Of a stretch of DNA of 6,950 nt, positions 5,163 through 6,950 are shown one piece after another. The notes beneath the pieces are model-generated. The model was not told where the DNA came from. It saw nothing but the letters and a program-made list of their open reading frames with translations, and made no database searches. Position numbers and translations under genes: made by a program. Each line of letters starts with the position of its first letter. Position 1 is the first letter of the stretch. This stretch comes from Clostridiales bacterium (lineage in GTDB: Bacteria > Bacillota_A > Clostridia > Oscillospirales > Oscillospiraceae): contig DXUR01000132.1 in the NCBI GenBank assembly GCA_019417795.1, forward strand, positions 1 to 6,950, in the 5' to 3' direction.

Positions 5163-5174
5163 ATGAAATAGTTA
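5158..5174. other. 7-bp inverted repeat joining the 5172 stop codon and the P7 -35 block
   Basis: Arms TAACTAT and ATAGTTA (5158-5164 with 5168-5174) with a three-base loop. AT-rich and without a T-run, so unlikely to be an efficient terminator; its overlap with the -35 region is the notable point. Confidence 0.5.
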
Positions 5175-5450
5175 ATCCTCTATAAACTCAGCGACCATTT
5201 TATTAGCTTCGGACAATGCTTCCCGCTCAGACCAGATACGCCCGTGAAGGCTATACTGTTTTGCGGCGTTGTGGTGGTCATCGTATGTCACAAAACAGGC
5301 TACAAGTGTCTGCTGATTTGAGAATGTCAGACGGAGCCGCCAGCACTCTCCGATGCTACATACGCCAATGCCGCCCTTCTCAAAGGTGAAAAGCATATTA
5401 GCGTTTTTATCAAAATACTTATAGAAACGATTATTGATTTGCTATAACAT
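5172..5450 (-). CDS. Hypothetical protein with TAG at codon 3 (74 aa from the internal ATG at 5396)
   Basis: The only Shine-Dalgarno supported start is the ATG at 5450 (AGGAGG at 5458-5463, 7-base gap). It reads Met-Leu-TAG (5444-5442), then stays open for 89 more codons: QINNRFYKYFDKNAN, an internal Met at 5396, LFTFEKGGIGVCSIG, strand WRLRLTFSN, strand LVACFVTYDD, a loop with DHHN, and a C-terminal helix EREALSEANKMVAEFIED. The residues before the internal Met look like protein, but that Met has no ribosome site. The gene may be broken, may need amber suppression, may use the internal start, or may be driven by the degenerate promoter P10 overlapping its 5' end. Third gene of the P8 unit; 16 bases after 5467-5898. 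The 5172-5396 part is secure, the N-terminus is not. Confidence 0.7.
5412..5447 (-). promoter_or_regulatory. P10, degenerate copy of the shared promoter element
   Basis: 17 of 24 conserved positions match, with the exact 12-base spacing and the core TAGCAAA retained; the -10 would be TATAAG. It would start an mRNA about 13 bases before the ATG at 5396, with no ribosome site. The AT-rich context makes some matches cheap. Confidence 0.4.
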
Positions 5451-5466
5451 TTCAATTCCTCCTATC

Positions 5467-5898
5467 TTATTCACACCAGGGCTTTTTCCGCCCGGTACTG
5501 CTGAACCAGGGATAAACGCCGGACTCTCCGCGCTCATTGGAAAGGAATCGGGCCAGCCGCTTTTTGTCGTCCTCATTCATCCAGCAGGTATAATTCGGAT
5601 TGTCCCAGCGCCCGTTATGGCGTTCCTTGCGTTGCATGGATTTGACAGCGGCCACCAGCAATTCCTGATTGATGTCCAGCATGGCGCAGATGTCGGCCAA
5701 AATGCTCCCGGTCGCTCCTGACTTTTCGGACAGCTCGCCCAGGCGGTATGCCTTGGAGCCATTGAGGGAAGGAATCCACAGGGGAGAGTCGGGAGCCAGC
5801 CCCAGCTCTTTTCTCACGTCCAGACTGTATTTTTTATAGTCCGCTTCAGCGTCCAGATAATCACAGACGACGGAAACCAACTTTTCGACATCATACAT
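5467..5898 (-). CDS. Hypothetical protein, 143 aa
   Basis: ATG at 5898 with AGGAGGGG upstream; the ribosome site touches the TGA of 5914-6117. Residues 1-33 form a charged helical segment (VEKLVSVVCDYLDAEADYKKY...). A linker with DSPLWIPSLNGSKAYRLGEL follows (37-56), then two helices (ATGSILADICAMLDINQELLVAAVKSMQRKE, 62-92). The C-terminal part is rich in Arg/Trp/Asn (HNGRWDNPNYTCWMNEDDKK, 94-113) and ends in a helix (KRLARFLS) and a Pro/Trp-rich tail KKPWCE. The helix-turn-helix-like middle is suggestive of DNA binding, but no clear HTH signature is present. Second gene of the P8 unit. Confidence 0.88.
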   Translation of the reverse strand: MYDVEKLVSVVCDYLDAEADYKKYSLDVRKELGLAPDSPLWIPSLNGSKAYRLGELSEKSGATGSILADICAMLDINQELLVAAVKSMQRKERHNGRWDNPNYTCWMNEDDKKRLARFLSNERGESGVYPWFSSTGRKKPWCE

Positions 5899-5913
5899 GA
5901 TGATCCCCTCCTA

Positions 5914-6117
5914 TCAATAGCCAGCGGCGCGGCCAAACTTGACGGCCTCTTCACCCTCTGCCAGCTCCCGGATATACTCGATCTTTCCGTTGGGGAGCTG
6001 CCACTGACGGATATAAAGGCGACCTCTGGCCCGTGCCTCGGTTTTATTCTTTACGGTGAAAACAGCTTCACCCGTGCCGCCGTCATCATCAGTGATACAA
6101 ACTGCATAGCGTTTCAT
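5914..6117 (-). CDS. Small alpha/beta hypothetical protein, 67 aa
   Basis: ATG at 6117 with GGAGG 8-9 bases upstream. Layout: strand KRYAVCITDDDGG, strand GEAVFTVKN, helix KTEARARGRLYIRQWQL (25-41), strand KIEYIRELAEGEE and a basic end. The acidic DDDGG turn, FTVKNKTEARARG helix and W at residue 39 match my memory of short uncharacterised Firmicute mobile-element proteins. It has no metal-ligand set beyond the acidic turn. First gene of the P8 unit, with an unusually long leader of about 50 bases from P8 that holds a 6-codon open frame and a promoter remnant. Confidence 0.87.
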   Translation of the reverse strand: MKRYAVCITDDDGGTGEAVFTVKNKTEARARGRLYIRQWQLPNGKIEYIRELAEGEEAVKFGRAAGY

Positions 6118-6133
6118 TCTTTCGACCTCCGTT

Positions 6134-6148
6134 AATTTACTTTGTTGC
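6134..6148 (-). repeat. 15-base match to the P5 element (AGCAACAAAGTAAAT)
   Basis: The minus strand here reads AGCAACAAAGTAAAT, identical to the -35 edge and spacer of P5 (3625-3639 or so), but the -10 block is missing and a ribosome site follows directly. It looks like a partly deleted second promoter between P8 and 5914-6117. Confidence 0.5.
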
Positions 6149-6157
6149 TTTTGGCAT
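6137..6157 (-). other. Possible leader mini-frame (MPKATK, stop) in the P8 leader
   Basis: An ATG at 6157 follows AAGGGG with only a 2-base gap, encodes six residues and ends in TAA. Its codons coincide with the promoter-remnant sequence below, so it may be chance. Leader peptides of this size can couple translation to a downstream gene, but nothing here shows it. Confidence 0.2.
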
Positions 6158-6167
6158 TGCCCCTTAC

Positions 6168-6203
6168 ACTATATTTACAGACGGTTTTTCAATCCTGCTA
6201 ACC
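6168..6203 (-). promoter_or_regulatory. P8, shared promoter element
   Basis: 21 of 24 conserved positions match (GGTTAGCAGG; an A after TGTAA). It follows the terminator of the P9 unit by 8 bases and drives the unit containing 5914-6117, 5467-5898 and 5172-5450. Confidence 0.83.
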
Positions 6204-6211
6204 TAACCAGC

Positions 6212-6247
6212 AAAAAAAATGACGGGCCAGCTACCAGGCCAGCCCGT
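6212..6247 (-). terminator. Intrinsic terminator of the P9 unit
   Basis: A 10-bp stem (6222-6231 with 6238-6247) including two G-T pairs, six-base loop, then CA and eight T on the minus strand. It begins 5 bases after the stop of 6253-6654. Confidence 0.9.
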
Positions 6248-6252
6248 TTTTA

Positions 6253-6654
6253 TCAGCCGTAAATCACTTCGCCGAAAATCGCATACTGCATGATACAGTC
6301 AGCGGAAACTCCGTCGTACTCGTCAAAGTCATCCGCGTTATGATCTTCCACGTACTTTTTCCAGCCGTTCAGAAGTTTTTCCATCGTCAGCTCGTGGTCT
6401 TTATCATCCTCTCGGTCGTACACGGTCAGCTTGCCGCCGCTCTCCAGAATCTCGGCCAGCACGTCCTCATAGCAGGGCTTCATGTCGGCCTTTTCTCTCT
6501 CCGTCAGCCGCTGCCGCGCCGCCTCGTAGCCCTTCTCATCGCTGCACAACTCGCCCCAGTAGTCAAAGCCGCCAGCCTCGCAGCACAGCACACAGTCCAC
6601 GATGTTCTCCGTCGTGATCTTCAATTCCTTTTCGATCTTGAATGTGTGTTCCAT
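6253..6654 (-). CDS. Acidic hypothetical protein, 133 aa, conserved mobile-element type
   Basis: ATG at 6654 with a GGGAGGAA site that lies inside the end of the 46-aa gene, so the two are coupled. Features: strand and helix EHTFKIEKELKITTENIVDCVLCCEAGGFDYW split as an N-terminal unit (3-33); helix KGYEAARQRLTEREKAD (41-57); helix YEDVLAEILESGGK (62-75) leading to a strand LTVYDRED; helix ELTMEKLLNGWKKYVED (88-104); an Asp-rich loop; and the ending ADCIMQYAIFGEVIYG. I recall the pattern 'TTENI-D...GG..YW ... LT-EK-L-G ... AD-I-QYA-FGE--YG' from uncharacterised proteins in Clostridia mobile elements and phages. It is strongly acidic. No catalytic site is known. Last gene of the P9 unit. Confidence 0.9.
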   Translation of the reverse strand: MEHTFKIEKELKITTENIVDCVLCCEAGGFDYWGELCSDEKGYEAARQRLTEREKADMKPCYEDVLAEILESGGKLTVYDREDDKDHELTMEKLLNGWKKYVEDHNADDFDEYDGVSADCIMQYAIFGEVIYG

Positions 6655-6657
6655 CTT

Positions 6658-6798
6658 TCATTCCTCCCGACAAATAACGTGTCGAATTTGCAAAAGCTCC
6701 TCGACTGTCCCATCTCTTAAAATCTCGCGGTTTTTGGCCTCGATCTCTTTGGCCTCCGCTTCGGTGATTTTTTTATCGCCCAGGTAGTAGCACTTCAA
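6658..6798 (-). CDS. Hypothetical 46-aa protein with TTG start
   Basis: A frame beginning with TTG at 6798, 9 bases after the GGGAGGTGG site that abuts P9, reads KCYYLGDKKITEAEAKEIEA, continues KNREILRDGTVEELLQIRH and ends CREE before TGA. There is no ATG alternative. The composition is coding-like: a strand KCYYLG, then an Ala/Glu/Lys helix (12-28) and a second helix (31-41). It sits exactly between promoter P9 and 6253-6654 and its 3' end holds the next ribosome site, which supports it as the first gene of the unit. Function unknown. Confidence 0.75.
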   Translation of the reverse strand: MKCYYLGDKKITEAEAKEIEAKNREILRDGTVEELLQIRHVICREE

Positions 6799-6816
6799 TG
6801 GATTTGACCACCTCCC

Positions 6817-6852
6817 ACTATGATTACAGACTGTTCCGGTAATTTGCTAACC
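6817..6852 (-). promoter_or_regulatory. P9, shared promoter element
   Basis: 23 of 24 conserved positions match (C within the TTATAGT block). The GGGAGG ribosome site of 6658-6798 follows immediately. An 18-base gap separates it from the preceding terminator. Confidence 0.84.
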
Positions 6853-6870
6853 GTTCAGTAAAATTTTCCG

Positions 6871-6906
6871 AAAAAGAAAAGGCGGGCCAGGTTTTCCCAG
6901 CCCGCC
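6871..6906 (-). terminator. Intrinsic terminator of the right-edge gene
   Basis: GGCGGGC (6881-6887) pairs with GCCCGCC (6900-6906), with a small internal mismatch and a T-rich loop, followed on the minus strand by TTTTCTTTTT. It begins 6 bases after the stop of the edge gene. Confidence 0.9.
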
Positions 6907-6912
6907 GATCTG

Positions 6913-6950
6913 TTATGCAACCGCGATTTTCCCGCCGCCCTCTTTTTCGA
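6913..6950 (-). CDS. C-terminal end of a gene entering from the right
   Basis: Eleven codons (EKEGGGKIAVA) precede a TAA at 6915-6913, directly upstream of an intrinsic terminator. The frame is the only one of the three that ends at a sensible position before the hairpin. The product cannot be identified. Confidence 0.6.
   Translation of the reverse strand, partial: EKEGGGKIAVA

Noticed and set aside
57..6852. The repeated element as a CRISPR array or replication iterons
   Set aside because: Spacing between copies is hundreds of bases with whole genes between, and copies occur only upstream of genes in one direction; iterons and CRISPR repeats are clustered.
57..6852. Distal TATAGT as the -10 hexamer of the shared element
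   Set aside because: It would put the start point inside or past the ribosome site at P4, P5, P6 and P9, and would leave a 22-base spacer to TTAGCA.
1..6950. tRNA, rRNA, riboswitch, IS ends or attachment sites
   Set aside because: No cloverleaf, no conserved rRNA stretch, no transposase and no direct repeats flanking a unit were seen by eye; intergenic gaps are all under 140 bases and are explained by promoters and terminators.

Overview
The window is a dense, one-directional block of small genes. Every credible gene lies on the minus strand, so transcription runs from right to left. I count 19 complete reading frames (one only if a TAG codon is ignored), one frameshifted frame and a fragment at each edge. 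Most encode 45-180 residue proteins with no recognisable enzymatic domain. There is no rRNA, tRNA, CRISPR array, IS element, integrase, capsid, relaxase or replication gene. Strong AGGAGG ribosome sites, roughly balanced base composition and the look of the proteins suggest a low-complexity accessory or early region of a mobile element (prophage, large phage, plasmid or integrative conjugative element) from a Clostridia-type Firmicute, perhaps Oscillospiraceae. The taxon and element type are inference; nothing here is diagnostic.

The organising feature is a 36-bp promoter-like element, consensus on the minus strand GGTTAGCAAA-N12-TCTGTAATTATAGT. Nine good copies (P1-P9) and one degenerate copy (P10) always have exactly 12 variable bases between the two conserved blocks, and all point leftward. 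I read it as a sigma-A-like promoter (-35 TTAGCA, 16-bp spacer, -10 TGTAAT) with conservation well beyond the two hexamers.

Units from right to left: a partial gene at the right edge ending in a terminator (6871-6906). P9 drives a 46-aa TTG-start gene (6658-6798) and 6253-6654, then a terminator (6212-6247). P8 drives 5914-6117, 5467-5898 and 5172-5396/5450, with P10 inside. P7 drives 4771-5097. P6 drives 4534-4707, 4318-4521, 4134-4307 and 3684-4115, then a terminator (3645-3681). P5 drives 3374-3592 (two-helix membrane protein), 3077-3361 and 2831-3073, then a terminator (2792-2825). P4 drives 2288-2740 (double zinc-ribbon protein) and 2046-2288. P3 drives 1419-1958 (zinc-ribbon protein), then a terminator (1381-1412). 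P2 drives 1093-1302 (DUF5659-like), 656-1096, the frameshifted 440-629 and 99-449. P1 drives a gene that leaves the window at the left edge.

Within units, genes are tightly packed with overlaps or stop-start couplings, so each unit looks like a real operon. The shared promoter implies that all these small proteins are made at the same time, as a regulon. Their functions cannot be read from sequence. Two genes carry apparent lesions: a one-base excess in a C6 tract (574-579) and an in-frame TAG at codon 3 (5442-5444). No other gene in the window ends in TAG.
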